Below, piece by piece: positions 1 through 5,567 of a DNA stretch of 7,003 nt (position 1 is its first letter; each line of letters opens with the position of its first letter). The notes under the pieces were generated by a model. The model saw only the letters and a list, made by a program, of their open reading frames with translations, did no database searches and was not told the DNA's origin. The stretch comes from Collinsella sp. (GTDB lineage: Bacteria; Actinomycetota; Coriobacteriia; Coriobacteriales; Coriobacteriaceae), in contig DYAA01000111.1 of the NCBI GenBank assembly GCA_019419405.1, positions 1 to 7,003 of the forward strand, written 5' to 3'. Both the position numbers and the translations under genes were made by a program.

Positions 1-1113
1 GCGCAGGCGTTGGTCGCAGGCGCGCATCATCTCACCGAGCTTGCTGCTTTTTTGTCTGCTGCCGTGGACGCGCATGCATTCCCAAAAGCCATTTTGGCAG
101 CGGTAGATGTGAATGGGGTCCAGACGATATTCGCAGTCCTCGTGGCGCTCGGGCGCAAAGAACACGGCCGAGGCAAACATGGTGTAGGGCATGGCCGTCT
201 CCTCCCCAAACAAGCTCGCTACGATGCCGGTCTTTCGGTGCGTGTCATAGTAGCGCGCCATACGGACATACACGGCGCATGCCACGCGGCGCAGGTCGCG
301 ATGGTGGGAACGGTCGAGCCGTGAGTTATTCAGGTTGTACGTGGAGAGGGCGTTTATAGCGGTCGTGAGTCGCTCCTCGCCTGCCTCGTCGGGCGGAAGG
401 GGGAGCGTGGGTTCGGAGGCTTTGCGACGCTTGGGGACTTGGGCCGACGGCGCCGATACAGGCGAGAGGTCTCGCGCCGCACGCCGCAGCTCGATAAGAG
501 CGTTATCGAACATAACGGTTTTAGAGTCGCGAAGCAGCTCGGGGTTGAGCCCGTGGAAAACGGCGTAATCTTGCAACCACACGCGTGCAAATCGGTCTAT
601 TCCGGGCTCAAAGGCGCGATAGGCATCCCAAAAGGCCTTGATCTTGCTAAAGCCATCGAGCGGGTCATCAACGCCAATGCCGCAGATCAGCTCATAGAGA
701 TACAGGAAGGCAAAGGACGTAGACGTTTCCTCGATGGTTCCGCGGCGCACTTGGGCGCGCCAGGTAAAGTATCCGCGCAGCTGGCGATCGCTCATAGCGT
801 TGTAGGTTGGGAAGTACGACTTGAACGTACCGTTATAGGGGCAATCGTCCTCAAAATCGGCCATCAGCAGGCCTTGGCGGTAGAAAAGCTCGGCTTCCGA
901 AAGCCAGCGACCCGCGCCGCCCTTGGGGTCGTCCTGCCAGCGCGATATCTCGCGCATCTTGCGGTACTGGTCGGGAAGGAAGTTCTGCATCTGACGACCG
1001 GTTTTGAGAATCGGCTCGTTTGCGTAGACCTCATGTGAGAAGCGAGCGGACTGATGGGTCCGGGCCTCGGCCATGATGCGCTCGATGAGCATCTTGATGT
1101 CCTGGTCGGCCAC
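1..1113 (-). CDS. TerB_N domain protein, 3' end beyond the window
   Basis: The first 371 codons are open, and the frame continues past the left edge. The product looks soluble: no signal peptide or membrane segment is visible. Residues about 45-210 match the TerB-N domain associated with tellurite-resistance (Ter) proteins: PYNGTFKSYFPTY at 92-104, the core YFTWRAQVRRG at 115-125 and FLYLYELICGIG at 136-147. A Pro/Ala/Lys-rich linker follows (about 210-245), then a helical, Arg-rich stretch that opens a C-terminal part; in this family that part is often TerB or TerB-C, but it lies outside the window. TerB-N proteins are known from comparative genomics as parts of Ter-linked stress or phage-response systems, often near ATPases or helicases; their biochemical role is unclear. 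The start is GTG at 1113, preceded by a strong AGGAGAGGAG purine tract. The next ATG (codon 8) has no such site. The domain call is confident; the function is not. Confidence 0.88.
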   Translation of the reverse strand, partial: MADQDIKMLIERIMAEARTHQSARFSHEVYANEPILKTGRQMQNFLPDQYRKMREISRWQDDPKGGAGRWLSEAELFYRQGLLMADFEDDCPYNGTFKSYFPTYNAMSDRQLRGYFTWRAQVRRGTIEETSTSFAFLYLYELICGIGVDDPLDGFSKIKAFWDAYRAFEPGIDRFARVWLQDYAVFHGLNPELLRDSKTVMFDNALIELRRAARDLSPVSAPSAQVPKRRKASEPTLPLPPDEAGEERLTTAINALSTYNLNNSRLDRSHHRDLRRVACAVYVRMARYYDTHRKTGIVASLFGEETAMPYTMFASAVFFAPERHEDCEYRLDPIHIYRCQNGFWECMRVHGSRQKSSKLGEMMRACDQRLR

Positions 1114-1143
1114 CGTCTCTCCTCTCCTAACGCAGCTTCGGTG

Positions 1144-1180
1144 ACCTCATATCATAACACAGCATCAAACAGGTGTTCGA
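1144..1180 (-). promoter_or_regulatory. Probable promoter of the TerB_N gene (extended -10)
   Basis: Read on the minus strand, TGTTATGAT (complement of 1151-1159) is an extended -10 element: TG, one base, then TATGAT, which matches TATAAT at five of six positions. A weak -35 candidate, TCGAAC (complement of 1175-1180), lies 18 bp upstream. The predicted start near 1144 gives a leader of about 30 nt that carries the purine-rich ribosome binding site. This suggests the TerB_N gene can be transcribed independently of the DUF554 gene 88 bp upstream. No terminator-like hairpin with a T run is seen in this gap, so read-through is also possible. Confidence 0.4.
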
Positions 1181-1201
1181 GATACCGCTATGTAGATAGA
1201 T

Positions 1202-1918
1202 TTAGAACAGGAGGGCGTAGATGACGGCTATGACAACGGAGGGGAGCATATTGGCCGTGCGGAAGGTCTGAGGACGGATGAGGTTGACGCCGACGCAGAA
1301 GATGAGCATAGAGCCCACGAGTGATAGGCTGTCGAGGGCGGCGGCGGTCATGATGGGGGAGAGCGCGCCGGCAAAGAGCGTAATCGTTCCCTGGAATACG
1401 GCAACAGGCAGGGCGGAGAAGATGCAGCCGCGGCCGAGCGAAGCCGTCATGGTGCAGACGATGATGCAGTCCAGCGCTCCTTTGAGGGCGAGCGTGGACC
1501 AGTCGCCGAGCAGGCCGTCTTGGATTGATCCCACGATAGCCATGGCACCGATGCAGACGGTCAGCGATGTCGAGACAAAGGCATTGGTGAACTCGTTGTC
1601 TCCCTCGCTGCCGGTTTTGCGCTTGAGCCATTCGCCCAGGTTTTCGATGCCGGCTTCCAGGTTTATGGCCTCGCCGATGAGCGAGCCAAGGGCAAACGAG
1701 ACGATGAGCATGGTAGTGCCGGTGGTCGCCAGTGCTTTACCGTCAATGACGAGCATCTTTTGCATGGTGCCGCCCAATCCGATAAACAGAACGCACAGCC
1801 CCGACGCCTTCATGAGCGTGTCTTGGATGCGGGGCGTGATAAAACGTCCGCCTATAAGGCCCAGCAGTCCGCCCGCAATCAAAAGCGCGACGTTGATGAT
1901 CGTTCCCAAACCCGGCAT
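1202..1918 (-). CDS. DUF554 family integral membrane protein
   Basis: This 238-aa polytopic membrane protein belongs to the DUF554 (YdfK/YqgA-like) family, whose physiological role is unknown. It is almost all hydrophobic helices broken by short polar loops. Family-typical features are the start MPGLGTIINVALLIAGGLLG, a glycine-rich second segment (LFIGLGGTMQ), the IGEAINLEAGIENLGEWLKRK amphipathic loop, and the small-residue segments CIGAMAIVGSIQDGLLGD and FSALPVAVFQGTITLFAG. The length is normal for the family. The frame is open further upstream to an ATG at 1987, but that would add 23 polar, Cys-containing residues not seen in the family. The ATG at 1918 has its own GGGAGG site and begins exactly where family members begin, so I chose it. 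The gene is 118 bp downstream of the cysteine-rich secreted protein gene and probably has its own promoter there, though none is clear enough to mark. No substrate can be named. Confidence 0.93.
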   Translation of the reverse strand: MPGLGTIINVALLIAGGLLGLIGGRFITPRIQDTLMKASGLCVLFIGLGGTMQKMLVIDGKALATTGTTMLIVSFALGSLIGEAINLEAGIENLGEWLKRKTGSEGDNEFTNAFVSTSLTVCIGAMAIVGSIQDGLLGDWSTLALKGALDCIIVCTMTASLGRGCIFSALPVAVFQGTITLFAGALSPIMTAAALDSLSLVGSMLIFCVGVNLIRPQTFRTANMLPSVVIAVIYALLF

Positions 1919-2036
1919 GAGCCCTCCCATATTGATGTCAACCTGGCAATCGTAGCAGACTGGGCTGCATGGTGCGTCATGACTCATCCTATACGTTATA
2001 TAAGTGGTATTAATGACGGCATTTGGTGACCAAGCC

Positions 2037-3449
2037 TCAGCCTCCCATCACGACATAGGGGCTGAAATCGAAGCGCAGCGTCATGAGTCGCTGCGGGGAC
2101 TCAATGGCCGCGGCGATGATATCGGCATCTCGAGCTCGGTCAAATCCCTCGAGCTCAATTTGATACGAGACGTCTTCCATTCTATGGAGTATCCGGTTAC
2201 TCAGGAGGCTTTCACCGTCGAATTCCTCGATTTTGCCCCCGTTCGAGGTTACGGCATACAGGTGCAGTTTTGCGGTGGTCGCAGGGTCGACGACCGTGAG
2301 GTTGTCGATTTGGTTGGCCGTGCCCTTCGCCCCAAGCAAGGTGAGCAGGGTGGGGGCTACGACCTCGCCCGATGGTAGATAAACAACTTCGACGGTTTTG
2401 GGAAAAGCGATAATGGCTGCTTTGCGGACGAGCTTATCGGCGGCGGTGACCTCAATGCTCGCGGCGTCGACGGTTTCCGTGCGGTCGAGCGCGACCATCA
2501 TGCAACAATTGCCCTCGTCGATGTCTGCCGGCATGGGATACCCCAAGTTTTCGCCAGCTTGCGTGCCGCCCACCGCGGCGGTTGTTTCGCTTGGCTCGTT
2601 GAAAATGGCTGAAGGATCGCTCGATGGCGGTGTAATGTTGCCTGGTGCGCCATTGTCCCCAGGCGTTATTTCACCGCTGCTCTCGCTGGAGTCGCTTGCG
2701 ATGTCACCTGTCGAGGGGGCGAGTCCGACCGCTCCCGCTCCGCTCCATTCCATCTCGAGAAGCGCCGGATCGACAAGGACGTGATGCACATCTTGCGTCT
2801 GGGTGCTGATATCGACAGGACCGGGATCTGCCCCTCGCGTTAGGCTGAGCGATCCGGTCCGCTGTTTGCCCCGAATCTCCTGGCTTTCTGTGCCGCTCGC
2901 GTAGAACATCAGAGGGATCTCGCCATTTGGTGTGGCGTCGGTGCCCGCCTTGGTCATTTTCAGCGATGCGGTGAATGAGATAGCGGGCTGCGTGCCATCG
3001 GTGCTCGAGGGGACGCAGCCCAGGCATACACCTCCTCCGTCTTCGAAAAATGTGCTGTCGAAGGCGACCGTCGCCCCGTCCGCCGAGTCATCGGGCAGGG
3101 TGATGCCGAAGTGCAGCTCCACGTCGCAGGAATCGTCATCGGCATCAGTTGCAACCGCGCGCCATGTGCAGATAGCGTATCCCGTTAGGGGGCCGTCTGC
3201 TTTGCGCGAGCGCTCGGTATCCACGACTATCGAGCTGTTCGTGCAGCGACGGAGGCACCCCGAGGTCGAAATGCTTGCCTGCGCAAGCGAGAGGCGTTGG
3301 CGCGCGATGGTGCTCATCTGGTTTGTGACGAGACAGTTGACGGCAGGTAAGGGGACGTCTACGGCGGGTGTCGCTAGAGCGGCGACGGGCATGCCGGTGA
3401 CAAGCGCGCTGCAGAGCGCGGCAACGGGCAAAAGGTTCTTTGATGCCAT
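2037..3449 (-). CDS. Large secreted cysteine-rich protein, function unknown
   Basis: I do not recognise this 470-aa protein. It has a clear signal peptide (Lys4, hydrophobic core 6-25, likely cleavage after ALA at 24-26). The mature chain has two parts. The N-terminal part (about 30-240) is rich in predicted beta strands and has Cys at 39, 65, 69, 94, 108, 142 and 145, including a CLGC pair. An acidic Ser/Pro/Gly-rich linker spans about 244-300. The C-terminal part (about 300-470) has a Cys-Cys pair at 315-316 and ends SPYVVMGG, with no sortase motif, membrane anchor or basic tail. The cysteines suggest disulphide-stabilised folding outside the cell. The start has a good AGGAG site. It lies 41 bp behind the small sortase substrate gene, so it is likely the last member of the 4331-2037 operon. 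The C-terminal part shows a faint resemblance to the WxL-like protein. A role as an exported structural or ligand-binding partner is inference. Confidence 0.85.
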   Translation of the reverse strand: MASKNLLPVAALCSALVTGMPVAALATPAVDVPLPAVNCLVTNQMSTIARQRLSLAQASISTSGCLRRCTNSSIVVDTERSRKADGPLTGYAICTWRAVATDADDDSCDVELHFGITLPDDSADGATVAFDSTFFEDGGGVCLGCVPSSTDGTQPAISFTASLKMTKAGTDATPNGEIPLMFYASGTESQEIRGKQRTGSLSLTRGADPGPVDISTQTQDVHHVLVDPALLEMEWSGAGAVGLAPSTGDIASDSSESSGEITPGDNGAPGNITPPSSDPSAIFNEPSETTAAVGGTQAGENLGYPMPADIDEGNCCMMVALDRTETVDAASIEVTAADKLVRKAAIIAFPKTVEVVYLPSGEVVAPTLLTLLGAKGTANQIDNLTVVDPATTAKLHLYAVTSNGGKIEEFDGESLLSNRILHRMEDVSYQIELEGFDRARDADIIAAAIESPQRLMTLRFDFSPYVVMGG

Positions 3450-3490
3450 GGGCTCTCCTTACCTGTTCTGGACGGTCTCGATTTGTGTGG

Positions 3491-3748
3491 CTACTGGCTG
3501 CGTTTGATGTGCAGGCCAAGGCCGATGGCGCTTGTACCTGCCGCGGCGATTCCTGCCGCCAGGAGCTGTCGCGTGTCGCCCGTTTGCGCTAGGGGTTCAT
3601 GTTGGCCGCTGCGTTCGAGCTCCGATAGATCGACAGTCACTTGTGTGGCAGCTTGCGCCTGCTCTTGTTGGGAAAAGGCGGCGATCGGGGCAAACGTTAC
3701 AACGCCGACGATAGCGGCAAGGACAATCGCCTTAGGCCGTGTGCGCAC
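3491..3748 (-). CDS. Very small sortase-anchored surface protein (LAQTG)
   Basis: This 85-aa protein has a complete cell-wall sorting layout. A basic N-terminus (R2, R4, K6) is followed by a hydrophobic signal core (7-25) with a likely cleavage near AQAA at 31-34. A short mature segment follows (about 35-52, TQVTVDLSELERSGQHEP). Then come the sortase motif LAQTG at 53-57, a hydrophobic stretch at 62-81 and the basic tail KRSQ. Sortase would cut between T and G, leaving only about 22 residues on the wall. The start codon lies inside the end of the WxL-like gene (17-bp overlap in another frame), which suggests translational coupling. In csc/WxL clusters of Firmicutes a small LPxTG protein (CscD type) accompanies WxL proteins; this gene fits that position, though it is shorter. 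It is too small to be an enzyme. A docking anchor for its secreted neighbours is a reasonable inference. Confidence 0.87.
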   Translation of the reverse strand: MRTRPKAIVLAAIVGVVTFAPIAAFSQQEQAQAATQVTVDLSELERSGQHEPLAQTGDTRQLLAAGIAAAGTSAIGLGLHIKRSQ

Positions 3749-4331
3749 CGGGCTCGACCGTCCACGTAATGCTCGCGACCTGGTCGCCCGTGCCGGTCAC
3801 ATGGAAGATGTCTCGCGTGACGCGGGCGACATTGCCACTCGTCTTGAGCTTAATCCTGTCCGTACCATTGGCGATGCCCTGGTAGCCCATGTCGAAGGAT
3901 GCATTTTTGGAAAGGTCGAGGCCTGCTTCCTGCGTCGCGGCATGAGCGTCTTGGAGTGCCTTGTCGGGGCCGACCTTAAAATCGATGGAGTTCTGGGCGG
4001 TTCCCGTCTTGGCGTCAGCGACGATGCTCCAGGAGTTCTTGGCGCCGATTTTCATGTTGGTAACGTGGATGCCATAGGCCGAAAGATTGTCGATAGTGGT
4101 TGTGTTCTCGGAAGGGCCCTGAAGCGTGCCATCGGCCTTGGCGACAAACGGAATGACGGTCGGAGTCTTAAACGCGATGTTGTCGATTTCGGTCCTGATG
4201 GTCACGTCGGTGGTTCCAACGCGTCCCTCCGCCAGAGCGGTGGTCGGCGCGGCGCTCATTGCGAGTGCGAGCGCCAGCCCTGCGCCCACGACGAGCGCCC
4301 TGGTCCCGCTCAAGTTCCTGGTGATGTCCAT
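3732..4331 (-). CDS. Secreted WxL-like surface protein
   Basis: This 199-aa exported protein has a signal peptide (R5, R11, hydrophobic core 12-27, likely cleavage after ALA at 32-34). The mature chain of about 165 residues looks all-beta, with no Cys and no anchor. Visible elements are the TPTVIPFVAKADGTLQGPS block (56-74), IDNLSAYGIHVTNMKI (80-95), the first tryptophan motif WSIV (101-104), and the C-terminal strand ASITWTVEPG (186-195). WxL domains also have an early W-x-L after a beta strand and a terminal LTWTL near the C-terminus; here Leu is replaced by Ile and Val. WxL domains bind the Gram-positive cell wall non-covalently. I therefore call it WxL-like, with moderate certainty. A generic beta-sandwich pilus or fibre subunit is the main alternative. 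The ATG has an AAGGA site six bases upstream. It heads the probable operon with the LAQTG protein and the cysteine-rich secreted protein. Confidence 0.82.
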   Translation of the reverse strand: MDITRNLSGTRALVVGAGLALALAMSAAPTTALAEGRVGTTDVTIRTEIDNIAFKTPTVIPFVAKADGTLQGPSENTTTIDNLSAYGIHVTNMKIGAKNSWSIVADAKTGTAQNSIDFKVGPDKALQDAHAATQEAGLDLSKNASFDMGYQGIANGTDRIKLKTSGNVARVTRDIFHVTGTGDQVASITWTVEPGAHTA

Positions 4332-4351
4332 AATCGTTCCTTTCTATTCGT

Positions 4352-4409
4352 CACGGAACGTTTCCGTGAGGGTTAGACGAAAACGGCACGGGTGCGCATT
4401 TTCATAACA
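4352..4409 (-). promoter_or_regulatory. Promoter and palindromic leader of the surface operon
   Basis: The 88-bp gap upstream of the WxL-like gene holds an extended -10 on the minus strand, TGTTATGAA (complement of 4401-4409), with no good -35. Its core is nearly the same as the TGTTATGAT upstream of the TerB_N gene. About 35 bp downstream is an inverted repeat, CACGGAA-3 nt-TTCCGTG (4352-4368), with a perfect 7-bp stem. It ends about 20 bp before the start codon. If transcription begins near 4394 the repeat lies in the mRNA leader and could form a hairpin, or it could be an operator. No T run follows it on either strand, so it is not an intrinsic terminator. Confidence 0.4.
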
Positions 4410-4419
4410 GGCGGCAGAT

Positions 4420-4929
4420 CTAGTCTTCGGCCTGCGCAACCCGCACCTTGATGCGCGTGGGATTGCCATGGGCGTCGTAGGTCTTGGCGTCGAGCGCTTG
4501 AATCTCGATATACGCCTCACCTTCTTTGATGTCGCCTGCAGGGCAGGTCTCAACGGTCTTGCCGGTCTCGACCACGCCCGATTCATAGACGGTCTCGTCG
4601 TTTTGGATCACGCGGAAACGCTGGGGAAACTTGTTATCCTGGACGTTTTGTACGTTGACGCGCAGCTTACCGCCTTTTTGTAGCTGGGCGACCGGTGCGA
4701 CCGAGATTGTCATCATGTTGTCGCGGACGATGGCATCGAGCTCGTCCTGGATTTCTTGGCGCGACTTACCCTCTGCCGCTGTGACCGAGGCGCCCGTCTC
4801 GGCGACAGGCTTTGACTGCCAGGCGTAAAGGCCGACGGCGATAAGGGCGCAGGCGATGGCCAAGCAGACGATGCCGAGCCTTTTTCGATGTTTTGACCCC
4901 AGGGGGCTCGACCGCTTCCGTGCGTTCAT
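4420..4929 (-). CDS. Membrane-anchored extracytoplasmic beta-domain protein
   Basis: This 169-aa protein has a highly basic N-terminus (R4, K5, R6, K13, R15, K16, R17) and one transmembrane segment (about 18-37), so it is probably an N-in signal anchor with the rest outside. A charged, helical stretch (53-71, with QEIQDELDAIVRDNM) follows. Then comes a small Ig-like beta domain (72-165) with strands such as TISVAPVAQL, KLRVNVQNV, RFRVIQNDETVYESGVV and the final TRIKVRVAQ. Similar layouts, with an EIQxELD helix then an MMTISV strand and a YESGVV strand, recur in small proteins near surface-fibre genes of Gram-positive gut bacteria; this is from memory and no family name is claimed. The one Cys in the exposed part (129) is probably unpaired. 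The ATG overlaps the stop of the 98-aa gene (ATGA at 4926-4929) and has an AAGGA site, so the two are probably co-translated. It may help assemble or hold the neighbouring surface proteins; that is inference from position. Confidence 0.85.
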   Translation of the reverse strand: MNARKRSSPLGSKHRKRLGIVCLAIACALIAVGLYAWQSKPVAETGASVTAAEGKSRQEIQDELDAIVRDNMMTISVAPVAQLQKGGKLRVNVQNVQDNKFPQRFRVIQNDETVYESGVVETGKTVETCPAGDIKEGEAYIEIQALDAKTYDAHGNPTRIKVRVAQAED

Positions 4930-5222
4930 GCGGCATCCTTAGTGGTATAGACGCGCGCGAACGTGGACGGATCGGCGCCAAAGAGCATGTGGAGCATGAG
5001 ACGTCGCGAGTAGATGAGCTCGTCGAAGTTTGGGTCGAGTTTGATGTCGTGGATGTGGGCGATATGGTGGGCGAGTGCCGAAAACGATTCGGGATCGCAG
5101 ATCACGTCGGTGGTGACGTGATAGACGACCGCATCGGGAAACGCCTCCTCGTCGAAGGGCAGAAGATATGGGTCATCGTCAACTTCGATGGCGACGCCAT
5201 ACTGGGGCCAGTAATATGCCAT
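4926..5222 (-). CDS. Small hypothetical protein with DUF559/Vsr-like signature
   Basis: This 98-aa protein has no signal peptide or membrane segment and is predicted cytoplasmic. Residues 4-17 (YWPQYGVAIEVDDD) resemble the strand carrying E-x-D in DUF559/Vsr-type endonuclease folds, where it usually reads 'yP..kvaIEvDG..H'. Residues 30-54 resemble the later 'vvRvT..dv..dPe' strand and helix of the same fold. The C-terminal half (64-88, PNFDELIYSRRLMLHMLFGADPSTF) looks helical. The usual upstream catalytic part and the His after the E-x-D (here Tyr19) are missing, so it is more likely a short derived or inactive relative than an active nuclease. The start has a strong GGGAGG site five bases from the ATG. 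It is the first gene leftward of the divergent region and overlaps the membrane-anchored gene by 4 bp. The gene is convincing from its ribosome site and coupling; the fold assignment is tentative. Confidence 0.75.
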   Translation of the reverse strand: MAYYWPQYGVAIEVDDDPYLLPFDEEAFPDAVVYHVTTDVICDPESFSALAHHIAHIHDIKLDPNFDELIYSRRLMLHMLFGADPSTFARVYTTKDAA

Positions 5223-5294
5223 GGGAACCTCCCTGCTTTTGGGCCAAACCTTCTATTGGCTCTGGCTGTCGATGCCGACCGTATCAGCCGCAAC

Positions 5295-5324
5295 TTGACC
5301 AATTTCTGACCAAATGCTTGACGG
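5295..5324. repeat. Helically phased TTGACC-type direct repeats
   Basis: TGACCAA occurs at 5296-5302 and again at 5307-5313, exactly 11 bp apart. A weaker copy, TTGACGG, sits at 5318-5324, 12 bp further on. On the minus strand this reads TTGGTCA, four bases, TTGGTCA. Direct repeats with a period of about one helical turn are typical binding sites for dimers of response regulators. The site is about 75-100 bp upstream of the 98-aa gene start, a plausible distance for an activator. The copies are short, so chance cannot be excluded. Confidence 0.4.
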
Positions 5325-5543
5325 GTTTACATCGCCGCAGGTGAGAGATGCTAAAAAATATCTCAAGTTTTTTCGAGCGCCAATTGCATGCATGGCAGTG
5401 ATGGGAAGGAGCGCGTTAAATAGAGCGCCTGCCGAGAAAACGCCGCCGCTTGCCGAATTGCACAAACGTAAAATTCGCCAATTATGGAGACGGTCTCAGT
5501 CACGTCGACGAAACGATGCGGTAACATCTCCCTGCAAATACTG

Positions 5544-5553
5544 TAGTTAACTA
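5544..5553. promoter_or_regulatory. Perfect 10-bp palindrome before the FAD oxidase gene
   Basis: TAGTTAACTA is a perfect palindrome that ends just before the GGGGGAG ribosome binding site of the FAD oxidase gene. A repressor bound here would block transcription start or early elongation, so it is a possible operator. A 10-bp AT-rich palindrome can also occur by chance. Confidence 0.3.
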
Positions 5554-5567
5554 AAGGGGGAGTTTGC

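Larger units (their letters stand above)
5223..5567. other. Divergent intergenic region with candidate regulatory repeats
   Basis: This 345-bp stretch separates the leftward 98-aa gene from the rightward FAD oxidase, and should hold promoters for both. I see no convincing gene, RNA or terminator in it. It is more AT-rich than its surroundings around 5340-5375. Visible elements are three TGAC-containing repeats spaced 11 and 12 bp apart (5295-5324), a GAGAC-1 nt-GTCTC inverted repeat (5487-5497), the palindrome CGTCGACG (5503-5510), and a 10-bp palindrome TAGTTAACTA (5544-5553) just upstream of the oxidase ribosome binding site. No sigma-70 promoter was good enough to mark on either strand. 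Confidence 0.6.

Noticed and set aside
439..1038. Plus-strand open frame of 199 codons antisense to the TerB_N gene
   Set aside because: The opposite strand carries the conserved TerB_N motifs in a good frame with a strong ribosome site; this one has neither.
1936..1941. Perfect TTGACA -35 hexamer on the minus strand upstream of the DUF554 start
   Set aside because: The position 17 bp downstream falls at the ATG and holds no -10-like sequence, so it would not drive the gene.
1278..1955. Plus-strand open frame of 225 codons across the DUF554 gene
   Set aside because: It is the complement of hydrophobic-helix codons of a clear family protein and is low-complexity (Ser/Pro/Met-rich).
2023..2033. 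TTGGT-1 nt-ACCAA inverted repeat just after the cysteine-rich protein gene
   Set aside because: Too short for a terminator and lacks a T run; it could be an operator for the DUF554 gene but is not distinguishable from chance.
3491..4331. Possible frameshift joining the WxL-like and LAQTG genes into one anchored protein
   Set aside because: The LAQTG gene has its own complete signal peptide, so it is an independent exported protein despite the 17-bp overlap.
4352..4368. Palindrome considered as an intrinsic terminator of the membrane-anchored gene
   Set aside because: The stem is only 7 bp and no T run follows on either strand; it lies close to the next gene's start.
3483..4376. Plus-strand open frame of 297 codons across the surface operon
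   Set aside because: It runs antisense to two genes with intact signal peptides and a sortase motif. Its product is Arg/Ala/Val-rich, with no recognisable domain and no good ribosome site.
5314..5550. Plus-strand 78-codon frame in the divergent intergenic region
   Set aside because: No ribosome binding site is visible, its composition is not gene-like, and it covers the expected promoter region of the oxidase.
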